A DNA stretch of 64,000 bases from Deferribacteres bacterium. Its GTDB lineage: Bacteria > Zhuqueibacterota > Zhuqueibacteria > Zhuqueibacterales > Geothermadaptataceae. The notes beneath the pieces were generated by a model that was given only the letters and a program-made list of their open reading frames with translations, was not told the origin of the DNA and made no database searches. The stretch spans positions 310,001 through 374,000 of the forward strand of contig JACKDF010000001.1 of assembly GCA_020633655.1 (NCBI GenBank). The letters run 5' to 3'. This document shows, piece by piece, positions 26,748 to 35,038 of the stretch. A program made the position numbers and the translations under genes. Numbering within the stretch: the first letter of the stretch is position 1; each line of letters begins with the position of its first letter.

Positions 26748-27680
26748 TTAGTTCAGGTTACGAGGTTGTTGAAGATCGTTATAAATTAATCGTGAAATAT
26801 TGGCGATTGCATTTTCAGCCTTTTCCGGGTCTGCAATGCCTTTGGTGAGCACAACCAGAACATACGGTTTACGCTGTGGTGGAAATACGATTGCGCAATC
26901 ATGACTTATCGCGGTAATCGAACCGGTTTTGTTAACGACCTTTACACTGTCCGGTATTCCCGCTGGAATTTTCTTACGATAAAATTGCTGACCGAGGATA
27001 TCGATCATTTCGTTGCAACTTGCCTCGGATGCTGCCTTCGCTGTTGCAATGGCACGCATAATCACAGCCAGATCGTAAGCATCTGTGTAGTTGCTCCAGC
27101 CTTTCTGATAAGCTTTGATATCCTCTACGCCGCGCAAAACCTGGATATTTTCCGCACCAAGTTCACGCATTGTTGCTGTCACTTTTTTCGCATCCGCCAG
27201 CTCGATGAGCAGGTTTGTTGCGAGGTTACTCGTGCGTGTGATCATATCAAATACCAAGTCACGAATAATTACTTTTTTACCAATTGAATCATAAAGCGTT
27301 TTGCAGTCATCTTCGTTCACATCGAGAGAAAAAACGCTGCTGTCCACTATGCTGTAAAACTGATTTTTCACCTCGATTTTGTCTTCAAGATGCAGCTCAC
27401 CACGCTCCGCCATGCGGAATATTTCAATCATCACCGGTACTTTCATGGTGCTTGCCGCATGCATCATCGATTTTTCGTTGTAGTAGAATTCCTGTCCCGT
27501 TTCGAGATCATTAAATGCAACGGCAATCTCGGCGTTCAAGCTATCGCTTAATCGGGTAATTTCGGTTTTCAACGCATCACTTTGTACTGTTGGCACGTCC
27601 TTTTTCTCGCAATTAACTAGGATGAGAAGAAAAATAAAAAAAATGATTCGGGTTCGAAGGTGTGGATGTATTTTTTGCAT
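26748..27680 (-). CDS. class A beta-lactamase-like serine hydrolase lipoprotein
   Basis: About 310 residues: lipobox LILVNCEKK, then the class A fold. Motifs are STMK (SxxK), TRTSNLA (the SDN position, here TSN) and NKTGSI (KTG). The omega-loop ExxLN motif appears as VEDIKA, keeping the glutamate but not LN, so deacylation of beta-lactams may be poor. It belongs to the broad beta-lactamase2 family; true resistance is uncertain. The chosen ATG at 27680 removes 27 unlikely residues. Confidence 0.82.
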   Translation of the reverse strand: MQKIHPHLRTRIIFFIFLLILVNCEKKDVPTVQSDALKTEITRLSDSLNAEIAVAFNDLETGQEFYYNEKSMMHAASTMKVPVMIEIFRMAERGELHLEDKIEVKNQFYSIVDSSVFSLDVNEDDCKTLYDSIGKKVIIRDLVFDMITRTSNLATNLLIELADAKKVTATMRELGAENIQVLRGVEDIKAYQKGWSNYTDAYDLAVIMRAIATAKAASEASCNEMIDILGQQFYRKKIPAGIPDSVKVVNKTGSITAISHDCAIVFPPQRKPYVLVVLTKGIADPEKAENAIANISRLIYNDLQQPRNLN

Positions 27681-27729
27681 ATATTGTACTTTTTTAATTA
27701 ATGATAGGGTTTGCACCATCTTAAATTTT

Positions 27730-27966
27730 CTACTGCCAATTTCTGCTTGCGGCAACAACATCTATTATCATTTCTTCCTCCGGGAAAACATGGCTTTGTT
27801 TTTTCGAATAAAGCAAGTCACCATTTAGGGAAATTTCAAAAACGCCACCACTGGAGGCGATCAAATCTATGTTTACTCCGGGAAAAGCTTTTTCAAGCGC
27901 GGCTTTCATACTGAGAGCCCGAGGTTTGTAATTTCATATAACGCAATACTCAATCACGACTTTCAT
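27730..27966 (-). CDS. SelW-like (Rdx family) selenoprotein with in-frame UGA
   Basis: A 78-residue thioredoxin-like redox protein of the SelT/SelW/SelH (Rdx) family. Translation from the ATG at 27966 reads MKVVIEYCVI, then TGA at 27936-27934, then NYKPRALSMK; the TGA sits exactly where the family has the second residue of CxxC or CxxU. Conserved later parts are SSGGVFEISLNGDLLYSKK and FPEEEMIIDVV; the frame ends in TAG at 27730. A strong AGGAG lies six bases upstream, and the start overlaps the end of the ABM gene by 17 bases. The UGA is most simply read as selenocysteine; a SECIS-like hairpin follows it. A plain pseudogene is less likely, as all else is intact. Confidence 0.88.
27900..27921 (-). 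promoter_or_regulatory. candidate bacterial SECIS element
   Basis: Downstream of the UGA the mRNA can fold: C(G)GGCU pairs with AGCCG (one bulged G), then a C-A mismatch, then UCA pairs with UGA around the loop GUA. The loop starts 22 nucleotides after the UGA and holds a GU, as expected of bacterial SECIS hairpins (typically within about 16-37 nucleotides). Folding was done by eye. Confidence 0.6.
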
Positions 27967-28303
27967 TTTCTGCTCCTGATTTTGCGAAAAAACGATCGCG
28001 TTCGACTGTGCAGACACGCAAAGAAAAGGCGCTGTACCACTCGGTTTTTCCACGTCTTTGCGCTTCCCGATGCCTTAGATCATTTTTCCAGCGATCGATT
28101 GCCTCCAGCGTTTTCCAGTAAGAAACTGTGATACCGCAACCATCCTCGCCACGCACCGATTCAACCCCAAGAAAGCCTTCCTGTTTTTTGGCAAGGTCAC
28201 CCATTTCCTGTGCCATTTCACCATACTCCGCACTTTCCTTTTGCATGAGTCGGGAAGTAAAAATAACAGCATAATAGGGCGGTTCAGGGCTATTATTGAA
28301 CAT
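27950..28303 (-). CDS. antibiotic biosynthesis monooxygenase (ABM) family protein
   Basis: A 117-residue ABM-type ferredoxin-like fold: YYAVIFTSRLMQKESAEYGEMAQEMGDLAKKQEGFLGVESV, then GITVSYWKTLEAIDRWKNDLRHREAQ. This pattern (beta strand, FLGxES, SYW, W-K-x-H) is that of small heme/quinol-type monooxygenase-like proteins of unknown substrate. It starts two bases after the M29 aminopeptidase stop and its end overlaps the SelW-like start, so the three form one operon. Confidence 0.85.
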   Translation of the reverse strand: MFNNSPEPPYYAVIFTSRLMQKESAEYGEMAQEMGDLAKKQEGFLGVESVRGEDGCGITVSYWKTLEAIDRWKNDLRHREAQRRGKTEWYSAFSLRVCTVERDRFFAKSGAENESRD

Positions 28304-28305
28304 TT

Positions 28306-29424
28306 TTAATCGATGAGATTAGCCGGATTTAATGGCTGCAAATCTTCCGGTATAAACAAACCATCTTTACGAATCAGCACCTCATCAAAATAGATTTCAC
28401 CCCCATCGCATTCCGGTGTCTGCCGCATCACCATATCCCAGTGAACTTTAGAACGGTTGCCATTGTCGGCATCTTCGTACGCTTGTCCGGGTGTAAAGTG
28501 GAACGAACCGGCGATCTTTTCATCAAAAAGAATGTCCAGCATTGGATGAGTGATATAGGGATTAAATGCAATGGCAAATTCGCCAACGTAACGGGCGCCT
28601 TCGTCGGTATCTAAGATCTGATTGAGTTTCTCCGTTTTATCGGCGGTTGCACCGACCACTTTCCCGTCTTTGAATTCAAGGCGAACATCGTTAAATGCGG
28701 TGCCTTCGTAGATCGTTGGGGTGTTGTAATGAATCACACCGTTTACGCTGTTGCGAACCGGCGAGGTAAAGCACTCCCCATCCGGAATATTGAATTGACC
28801 GCCACAGGGAATGGCAGGTATACCTTTGATGCTAAAGGACAAATCTGTTCCCTTGCCGGTGATGTGCACTTTATCGGTTTTTTCCATCCAGGCCTTCAGT
28901 ACCTGACTGCGTTCAAACATTTTCCCGTAATCGAGGGTGCAGACATTAAAATAAAAATCTTCAAATGCTTCCGTACTCATTCCGGCTTGTTGTGCAAAAG
29001 AATACGAAGGGAAACGCAGAACAACCCACTTCGTTTTTTTCACCCGGGTGTCAAAATGCACCGGTTTCAAATAATGGCTTTTATACAGCCCCATCTGTCC
29101 CTGTGGCACGTCCGACATTTCCATGACGTTTTGCCCCCCGCGAATACCGATATAGGCCTGCATTTCATCCATCCGGGCGGTATCCAATTCACCCCATTTG
29201 CGGAATCCATTTTCATTATTGGTTTTGACGAGAGCACGGGTCACCTCGCTATTTTTCAACGTGACAAATGGGATACCTTCCTTTTCCTTTACCAGTTTGA
29301 TCAATTCGACCACAACCTGGTGCGGTGTATCAATCGCTTCTATGAGGATATGCTCGCCTTTTTGCAGTCGGGTTGAATGATTAATGAGCACTTCAGCTAA
29401 TTTGCGATAACGTGGGTCTTTCAT
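28306..29424 (-). CDS. M29 family aminopeptidase (AmpS/PepS-like)
   Basis: A 372-residue leaderless, cytoplasmic metallo-aminopeptidase. M29 signatures: NIPDGECFTSP (metal-binding glutamate), VGEFAIAFNP (second glutamate), and GSFHFTPGQAYEDADNGNRSKVHWDMVM holding the histidine, tyrosine and aspartate ligands. The whole length matches the family. It heads the unit with the ABM protein and the SelW-like selenoprotein. It would release N-terminal residues from peptides. Confidence 0.93.
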   Translation of the reverse strand: MKDPRYRKLAEVLINHSTRLQKGEHILIEAIDTPHQVVVELIKLVKEKEGIPFVTLKNSEVTRALVKTNNENGFRKWGELDTARMDEMQAYIGIRGGQNVMEMSDVPQGQMGLYKSHYLKPVHFDTRVKKTKWVVLRFPSYSFAQQAGMSTEAFEDFYFNVCTLDYGKMFERSQVLKAWMEKTDKVHITGKGTDLSFSIKGIPAIPCGGQFNIPDGECFTSPVRNSVNGVIHYNTPTIYEGTAFNDVRLEFKDGKVVGATADKTEKLNQILDTDEGARYVGEFAIAFNPYITHPMLDILFDEKIAGSFHFTPGQAYEDADNGNRSKVHWDMVMRQTPECDGGEIYFDEVLIRKDGLFIPEDLQPLNPANLID

Positions 29425-29535
29425 GATGCCCCTCGGTTTTCAAGTGACAGATTAGATGCATTTTTATAAGTGGCAAATATAGGGAAAGCCATTTTGAATG
29501 TCAAGATGTGGAAAGATTAAGTTCTCGATAAAAAC

Positions 29536-29564
29536 TTGCAACTCTATGGGAAATAGCCTATATT
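29536..29564 (+). promoter_or_regulatory. sigma-70-type promoter for larB-sucCD
   Basis: TTGCAA (29536-29541), a 17-base spacer and TATATT (29559-29564), about 100 bases before larB. The spacing is ideal and the hexamers are near consensus. Confidence 0.6.
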
Positions 29565-29665
29565 CGACATTCTTTTTCACAGCCGATAAATGGCTGCTTT
29601 AGTTGGTGGAATTATCCGACGATCTACTCGAAATCAGGTTCATTTAAATTCATTGCAAACAGATT

Positions 29666-30424
29666 ATGGATGAAGGACAGATAAAACATCTTCTGCGTCG
29701 CTTTCAAAATGGCGACATCGATGAAAAAGGATTTGTCGAAAGTTTAAAAACACTCCCTTTTGAGGATTTATCCTTCGCCCACATTGATCATCATCGTGCT
29801 TTGCGGCAAGGTTGGCCGGAAACGATTTTTTGTCAGGGAAAAACGACCGAACATATCGTGCACATTGCCGAACGGATTTTAGCAAACCAAAATCTGCTTC
29901 TGGCTACACGTATCAGTGCAGAAGCCGCGACACAGCTTCTTGATCGTTTTCCCGGCTTAGTCCATAATCCAATTGCCCGAACAGTTGCTTCAAAAGTACC
30001 GGAAAACCAGCCACAAAAACCTGCACAAGTTGCTCTTTTAACCGCGGGTACGAGTGATATGCCGGTTGCGGAAGAAGCCGCTGAAACGTTGACAGTTTTA
30101 TCCATTCCCAATGCAAAAATATACGATGTTGGTGTTGCCGGCATCCACCGCCTGTTTGACAAAATGGAGCAATTGCAACGCGTCGATTATATCATCGTCG
30201 CAGCAGGCATGGAAGGCGCGTTGGCAAGCGTTGTTGGCGGGCTCGTGGGCATGCCGGTAGTTGCCGTCCCGACTTCGGTGGGATACGGCGCCAGTTTTCA
30301 GGGCATGGCAGCTCTACTGGCAATGCTCAACAGTTGTGCTGCCGGTGTTTCCGTAGTGAATATCGATAACGGTTTCGGTGCCGCTTGTGTTGTGGCACGG
30401 CATGTTTATCATAATCTTAAATAA
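29666..30424 (+). CDS. larB: nickel pincer cofactor biosynthesis protein LarB
   Basis: A 252-residue protein with the LarB pattern. LarB carboxylates and hydrolyses nicotinate adenine dinucleotide, the first step toward the nickel pincer cofactor of lactate racemase. The C-terminal part is PurE-like: ALLTAGTSDMPVAEEAAETL, YDVGVAGIHRL, IIVAAGMEGALASVVGGLVGMPVVAVPTSVGYGASFQG. LarC, LarE and LarA are not in the window. It is followed after 17 bases by sucC, so it shares that transcript. Confidence 0.92.
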   Translation: MDEGQIKHLLRRFQNGDIDEKGFVESLKTLPFEDLSFAHIDHHRALRQGWPETIFCQGKTTEHIVHIAERILANQNLLLATRISAEAATQLLDRFPGLVHNPIARTVASKVPENQPQKPAQVALLTAGTSDMPVAEEAAETLTVLSIPNAKIYDVGVAGIHRLFDKMEQLQRVDYIIVAAGMEGALASVVGGLVGMPVVAVPTSVGYGASFQGMAALLAMLNSCAAGVSVVNIDNGFGAACVVARHVYHNLK

Positions 30425-30441
30425 ATAAGCAGGAGGATATT

Positions 30442-31602
30442 TTGAATATTCATGAGTATCAGGCTAAAGACATCTTGCGAAAATTCGGCGTCGTGGTGCC
30501 GGAAGGTAAAGTCGTAACTGCTCCTTCGGAAGCAATTACTGCGGCAAAAGAATTAGGTACATCAGTCGTTGTGGTGAAAGCGCAAATTCATGCTGGTGGC
30601 CGCGGTAAAGGTGGCGGTGTTAAACTGGCGAAAAGTCCTGCTGAAGCGGGCAAAATCGCTGGTGAAATCCTGGGCATGAATCTGGTGACCCATCAGACTG
30701 GCCCGGAAGGAAAAAAAGTCAACAAAGTGTTGGTTGAACAAGGTTTGGACATTGCCCGTGAATTGTACGTCGGCATCACATTGGACCGCACCGTTGGTCG
30801 CGTGGCGATCATGGCCAGTACCGAAGGCGGTATGGAAATTGAAAAAGTTGCCGCAGAAACACCGGAAAAAATACTCAAAGAATGGGTTAATCCTGTTGCA
30901 GGACTGCGTGCAGCGCAAGCGCGTAAACTTGCTTTTGGCCTCGGCTTAAGCGGTGATGCGTTTAAAAACGGCGTAAAATTTATCATGGCATTATACAAAG
31001 CGTACGTTTCAACCGATGCTTCGCTTTTTGAAATTAATCCTCTGGTCGTTACAAAAGATGGCCGTGTTCTGGCCCTCGATGCAAAGATCAATTTTGACGA
31101 CAATGCTCTCTATCGCCACAAAGACTATTTCGAACTTCGGGATTTGGACGAAGAAGAGCCTCTCGAAGTTGAAGCAAGCAAATACGATTTAAATTATATT
31201 AAACTGGATGGCAATGTCGGCTGTATGGTCAACGGAGCTGGTTTAGCGATGGCCACCATGGACATTATAAAACTCAATGGTGGTGAACCCGCCAATTTTC
31301 TCGATGTCGGTGGAAACGCCAGTCCGGAAACTGTGGAAAACGGTTTCAAAATTATCCTGGCGGATCCGAATGTGAAAGCCGTTCTCATCAATATTTTTGG
31401 TGGTATTGTACGCTGCGATCGCGTTGCAAAGGGTATCATACAGGCCGCGAAAAACGTTCAAATCAATGTTCCTCTCATCGTTCGTCTGGCTGGAACCAAT
31501 GCGGAGGAAGCGGCGGAATTGCTGGCGAATTCAGATGTCAAAATGGAAGTGGCAACAACGCTGAAAGAAGCCGCGCAAAAAGCGGTAGCTTCTATTGCAT
31601 AA
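30442..31602 (+). CDS. sucC: succinyl-CoA synthetase, beta subunit
   Basis: The 386-residue ADP-forming beta subunit; with SucD it interconverts succinyl-CoA and succinate in the TCA cycle. It starts MNIHEYQAKDILRKFGV, then an ATP-grasp domain (AGGRGKGGGVKLA), and ends with the CoA-ligase part (NGAGLAMATMD, GGNASPE, NIFGGIVRCD). The start is TTG with AGGAGG five bases upstream. Both subunit genes are adjacent and cotranscribed with larB. Confidence 0.97.
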   Translation: MNIHEYQAKDILRKFGVVVPEGKVVTAPSEAITAAKELGTSVVVVKAQIHAGGRGKGGGVKLAKSPAEAGKIAGEILGMNLVTHQTGPEGKKVNKVLVEQGLDIARELYVGITLDRTVGRVAIMASTEGGMEIEKVAAETPEKILKEWVNPVAGLRAAQARKLAFGLGLSGDAFKNGVKFIMALYKAYVSTDASLFEINPLVVTKDGRVLALDAKINFDDNALYRHKDYFELRDLDEEEPLEVEASKYDLNYIKLDGNVGCMVNGAGLAMATMDIIKLNGGEPANFLDVGGNASPETVENGFKIILADPNVKAVLINIFGGIVRCDRVAKGIIQAAKNVQINVPLIVRLAGTNAEEAAELLANSDVKMEVATTLKEAAQKAVASIA

Positions 31603-31619
31603 TCATACAGGAGGATAAA

Positions 31620-32492
31620 TTGAGTATTCTGATAAATAAAAACACCAGGCTCGTTGTTCAGGGAATTACCGGCAGCGAAGGTACATTTCATTCCGATCAA
31701 ATGCTGGAATACGGCACGAATATCGTTGCCGGCGTGACGCCGGGAAAAGGCGGACAAAAATTCCGTGACAAAGTTCCCATTTTTAACACCGTCGCTGATG
31801 CAGTTAAAGACGCAGGCGCCAATGCCGCAGTTATTTTTGTTCCACCTCCTTTCGCTGCAGATGCCATCATGGAAGCTGCCGACGCAGGGGTTGAAGTCGT
31901 CATTGCCATAACCGAAGGTATTCCGACAGCCGACATGGTAACCGTCAAAGCCTTTCTTGAGTCCCGATCGACACGTCTTGTCGGCCCCAATTGTCCCGGT
32001 GTCATTACGCCGGGTGAGTGCAAAATCGGGATTATGCCGGGATTCATTCATAAAAAAGGCCGTGTCGGTGTCGTTTCCAAATCCGGCACGTTGACCTATG
32101 AAGCTGTGCATCAGCTCACAGTTCTCGGTATCGGACAATCAACATGTATTGGTATTGGCGGTGATCCAATTATTGGTACAACGCATGTCGACGCACTGAA
32201 GTTATTCAATGCGGATCCGGATACGGACGCAGTCATTGTTATTGGAGAAATCGGTGGTTCTGCAGAACAGGAAGCAGCAGCGTACATTAAGGCCGAAATG
32301 GATAAACCCGTCGTTGCCTTTATCGCTGGCCGTACAGCCCCGCCAGGACGTCGCATGGGTCACGCTGGTGCTATCATATCTGGGGGCAGCGGTACTGCTG
32401 ATGAAAAAATGGCCGCTTTAACCGCAGCTGGTGCCTCTGTTTGTGAGAGTCCGGCCGTTCTCGGCGAGACCATGAAAGGATTGCTTAAATAA
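31620..32492 (+). CDS. sucD: succinyl-CoA synthetase, alpha subunit
   Basis: The 290-residue alpha subunit. The CoA-binding part shows QGITGSEGTFHS and VTPGKGG; the phosphorylated active-site histidine is H248 in GHAGAIISGG. It too starts with TTG, five bases after AGGAGG, with a spacer almost the same as that of sucC. It follows sucC by 17 bases. Confidence 0.97.
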   Translation: MSILINKNTRLVVQGITGSEGTFHSDQMLEYGTNIVAGVTPGKGGQKFRDKVPIFNTVADAVKDAGANAAVIFVPPPFAADAIMEAADAGVEVVIAITEGIPTADMVTVKAFLESRSTRLVGPNCPGVITPGECKIGIMPGFIHKKGRVGVVSKSGTLTYEAVHQLTVLGIGQSTCIGIGGDPIIGTTHVDALKLFNADPDTDAVIVIGEIGGSAEQEAAAYIKAEMDKPVVAFIAGRTAPPGRRMGHAGAIISGGSGTADEKMAALTAAGASVCESPAVLGETMKGLLK

Positions 32493-32534
32493 GGCTATCT
32501 CCACAAATGAGCTCCCTGTCGTCTATGAAACAAA

Positions 32535-32867
32535 ATGGACCACGCTATGAAAATATTAAAAACCGGCTTTGCCGTCATTTACCGATGGCAAGTACAAGCT
32601 GGTTTTGAAAAACAATTTAAAACTGCGTGGGCTACGATTACTGAACTGCTCATAGAAAAGCAGGGAGCACGTGGTTCCCGACTGCATCAGACGGAAGAGG
32701 GAATCTGGGTTGCTTACGCACAATGGCCGAGCAAACAGGCTTGGGTTGATTCTCAAAACCAGGATTCCGTGGATGCGGAGGTATCCAGGCAGATGGCGGA
32801 GACAATACAAAAAAGATTTGATCCGATACTGTTGCATCCGGTAGACGATTACTTGATGCCAGAATAA
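32535..32867 (+). CDS. antibiotic biosynthesis monooxygenase-like protein
   Basis: A 110-residue ABM-fold protein: YRWQVQAGFEKQFKTAWATITELL, GARGSRLHQTEEGIWVAYAQWPSKQAWVDSQ. Such proteins are small alpha/beta barrels of unclear substrate. An in-frame ATG at 32547 is an alternative start; neither has a good ribosome site. It follows sucD by 42 bases on the same strand. Confidence 0.75.
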   Translation: MDHAMKILKTGFAVIYRWQVQAGFEKQFKTAWATITELLIEKQGARGSRLHQTEEGIWVAYAQWPSKQAWVDSQNQDSVDAEVSRQMAETIQKRFDPILLHPVDDYLMPE

Positions 32868-32958
32868 ATATTGGAGAAATATCTATCGGTAATTTCAGCC
32901 ATCTAAACGCAGTGTCTACAATTGAAAATTATTTTACCAATCATTAAGGAGTACAAAC

Positions 32959-33381
32959 TTGGAAAAAACACTCGCAATCATCAAACCCGACGCCGTAGGC
33001 GCAAATCATACAGGTAAAATCATAGACCGTATTTTACAAGCAGGCTTTCGAATCCTCGGTATGAAAATGGTCCGTTTGACTTCAGAAACTGCAGGTGCTT
33101 TTTATGAAGTGCACAAAGGTCGCCCCTTTTACGATGAGCTCGTCGAATTCATGTCCAGCGATCGTTGCGTTGTTATCGCACTAGGCAAGGACAATGCCGT
33201 TGCCGATTACCGCACGCTTATCGGTGCGACCAATCCTGCCGAAGCTAAAGAAGGGACAATTCGCAAAGATTTCGCAACCAGCATCGGAAACAACGCGGTG
33301 CATGGCTCCGATTCAGTGGAAAACGGTGCTATCGAAGTCGGCTTCTTTTTCAGTCGCAGTGAACTTGTTCAAACAGCGTAA
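32959..33381 (+). CDS. ndk: nucleoside diphosphate kinase
   Basis: A 140-residue enzyme that balances nucleoside triphosphates. It opens with TLAIIKPDAVGANHTGKI; the phosphorylated histidine is H115 in NNAVHGSDS, and KGRPFY and RTLIGATNPAEA are conserved. The start is TTG with AAGGAG upstream, the third such start in this run. The length is normal. Confidence 0.97.
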   Translation: MEKTLAIIKPDAVGANHTGKIIDRILQAGFRILGMKMVRLTSETAGAFYEVHKGRPFYDELVEFMSSDRCVVIALGKDNAVADYRTLIGATNPAEAKEGTIRKDFATSIGNNAVHGSDSVENGAIEVGFFFSRSELVQTA

Positions 33382-33390
33382 TTCGTTTTC

Positions 33391-33465
33391 TTCGAGTTCA
33401 TTCCTTATTGCATTTCACGGGTGCAAACACGAAACGAAATGGACGAATGAGCTCGAAATTCATTT
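33391..33465 (+). terminator. long hairpin/terminator after ndk
   Basis: TTCGAGTTCATTC (33391-33403) pairs with GAATGAGCTCGAA (33445-33457) with one wobble, with a smaller CATTTC/GAAATG stem inside. ATTCATTTTT follows. The large loop makes termination plausible rather than certain. Confidence 0.5.
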
Positions 33466-33559
33466 TTATACCTTGCTGATAATTCCTTAACAGCGTATAT
33501 TGTTTCACTCACAGCTGAGCACTACATTCTTCATTGACCATAGCAAGATGGAGTGTCAA

Positions 33560-34045
33560 ATGGCTTCACAAAAAATAATACGCCTACTTCTTTTGTTTCT
33601 CCCGATTCTCTTCATAACGTGTGGTAAAAACGATGAGAAGCCCGAAGAACAATTGCCACCAAATAATACACTGGAAATTCAGCAGGCAATAAAATCCGAT
33701 ACGATCAAACCTGCGGAGATGCCCCTGGCTCAAGAGGTAAACCAGCACGATCCAGTTAAAGCGATACCCAATCCAGATGATTTGGCGGCCTGGTTTGATA
33801 AAAGTGGAATCTATACTTTGCAACTTTCATCGTGGAAAACCAGGAGCCATGCAGAACGTGACAGAAAACGATTTTATGACGCAGGACTCGATTGTCGAAT
33901 AGAAGAGACGGTACCCCCCGGTTCGGATCGAAGGTGGTATCGTATTCGTCTCGGTAGTTTTCGTACGCGAAAGGCCGCACGGGAATTTGCTGAGCGTTAT
34001 GTACAGGATTTATTGGAAGAACCAGCCTGGGTTGATTATAAATAG
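33560..34045 (+). CDS. SPOR-domain lipoprotein
   Basis: About 161 residues: lipobox LFITCGKN, a proline- and charge-rich linker, then a C-terminal SPOR domain (YTLQLSSWKTRSHAERDRKRFYDAGLDCRIEET, YRIRLGSFRTRKAAREFAERY). SPOR domains bind peptidoglycan stripped of stem peptides at division sites. I chose the ATG at 33560, with GGAG upstream, just before the signal segment; ATG at 33500 and 33548 are alternatives. Confidence 0.85.
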   Translation: MASQKIIRLLLLFLPILFITCGKNDEKPEEQLPPNNTLEIQQAIKSDTIKPAEMPLAQEVNQHDPVKAIPNPDDLAAWFDKSGIYTLQLSSWKTRSHAERDRKRFYDAGLDCRIEETVPPGSDRRWYRIRLGSFRTRKAAREFAERYVQDLLEEPAWVDYK

Positions 34046-34149
34046 TTTTGCCGGAATTTTATTAACGATTTGAACTGATTCAAGTTAAGGATTCGTCGCA
34101 AAATATTTTCTCCCTGCTCATCTGCGTTATCCTCCTTACTACTTTTTGC

Positions 34150-34178
34150 TTGACATAAAAGCATTTTAAGTTTAAATT
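34150..34178 (+). promoter_or_regulatory. consensus sigma-70-type promoter for DUF177-rpmF-fab operon
   Basis: TTGACA (34150-34155), a 17-base spacer, then TAAATT (34173-34178), about 25 bases before the DUF177 start. This is the best-matching promoter I found in the window. Confidence 0.75.
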
Positions 34179-34202
34179 TGCCATCTTTTTTTGCCTGGAA
34201 AA

Positions 34203-34700
34203 ATGAAATTACAGATTTCCCATTTAAAAGATGGTCTGCATTCAGACCATCTTTTGGATTCAGCCAGTGCTTTTGGTTTTGAGAATCCGGAAGACTTTGC
34301 CGATAAAATCGCTGTCACGCTCAATATTGACAAGCGTGGAAGTGATTTTTTTATAAAATTTCAGGTTGAAGCGAAAATGGTTCTTCGGTGCGATCGCTGC
34401 CTGGAACCATTTGAAACTACGATTTCAGATCATTCAAGCGCGCTCTACACGACAAAAGAAGAGTTTGTTTCGGATGATTCATCCACTTATTTGATCAGAG
34501 ACGGAGATTCAGAATTAGAAATTGGGACGGAAGTTCGTGAAATCATTCTCCTCGCCGTTCCAATAAAGGCGCTATGCTCAGAGAATTGTAAGGGCATTTG
34601 TAAATGCGGACAAAATTTAAACAAAGAAGCGTGTCTCTGCACGAAAAAGGATATTGATCCGCGTTGGGATGCATTAAAGAAATTAAAAGGTTTGAACTAA
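34203..34700 (+). CDS. yceD: DUF177 (YceD) family protein
   Basis: A 165-residue protein of the YceD family, which is linked to 23S rRNA maturation and nearly always precedes rpmF. Features are the cysteine pair LRCDRCLEPFE and a C-terminal zinc-like cluster (CSENCKGICKCGQNLNKEACLC). It is followed by rpmF after 25 bases. I chose the ATG at 34203 over the TTG at 34191. Confidence 0.9.
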   Translation: MKLQISHLKDGLHSDHLLDSASAFGFENPEDFADKIAVTLNIDKRGSDFFIKFQVEAKMVLRCDRCLEPFETTISDHSSALYTTKEEFVSDDSSTYLIRDGDSELEIGTEVREIILLAVPIKALCSENCKGICKCGQNLNKEACLCTKKDIDPRWDALKKLKGLN

Positions 34701-34725
34701 ACATAAAATATTTAAGGAGTCAACC

Positions 34726-34905
34726 GTGGCGGTACCTAAACATCGAATCTCGTCTTCAAGACGAGACAAAAGAAGAACCCACTGGAAGCTTAAAGCAACT
34801 TCAGTGTCAGAATGCAGCAACTGTCATCAACCAAAACTTCCGCACAGAGCATGTCCAAATTGTGGTTATTATGCCGGACGTTCTGTATTTGTTCCGCAAA
34901 GTTAA
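34726..34905 (+). CDS. rpmF: 50S ribosomal protein L32
   Basis: A 59-residue protein starting at GTG with AAGGAG upstream: MAVPKHRISSSRRDKRRTHW, followed by CSNC and CPNC, the zinc-binding cysteines of L32, and ending GRSVFVPQS. Length, start motif and context between yceD and plsX are all canonical. Frames overlapping it on other phases are shadows. Confidence 0.97.
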   Translation: MAVPKHRISSSRRDKRRTHWKLKATSVSECSNCHQPKLPHRACPNCGYYAGRSVFVPQS

Positions 34906-35038
34906 AGATACATTCGAGGTCTGGCTAATTTTTTGCGCGATTTCTTTTTCTGATTCCACAAAAGAGTGCATTTGGCATTGTGAGTGATGTTATACTTTGA
35001 AATTCAATAAAGCTGGATTAATGGCTGGTGGATAAATT

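Noticed and set aside
22148..27680. An antibiotic-resistance cluster based on two beta-lactamase-fold genes
   Set aside because: Both belong to broad families dominated by peptidases and esterases, and the class A-like one lacks key omega-loop residues; no regulator or resistance partner is present.
27730..27966. SelW-like frame as a pseudogene with a nonsense mutation
   Set aside because: The UGA sits exactly at the family's Sec position, with an intact rest, a strong ribosome site and a SECIS-like hairpin, so selenocysteine is the better reading, though not proven.
34664..34987. 107-codon frame overlapping rpmF
   Set aside because: It is in another phase of the L32 gene; the GTG-started 59-residue L32 frame has all conserved residues and a strong ribosome site.
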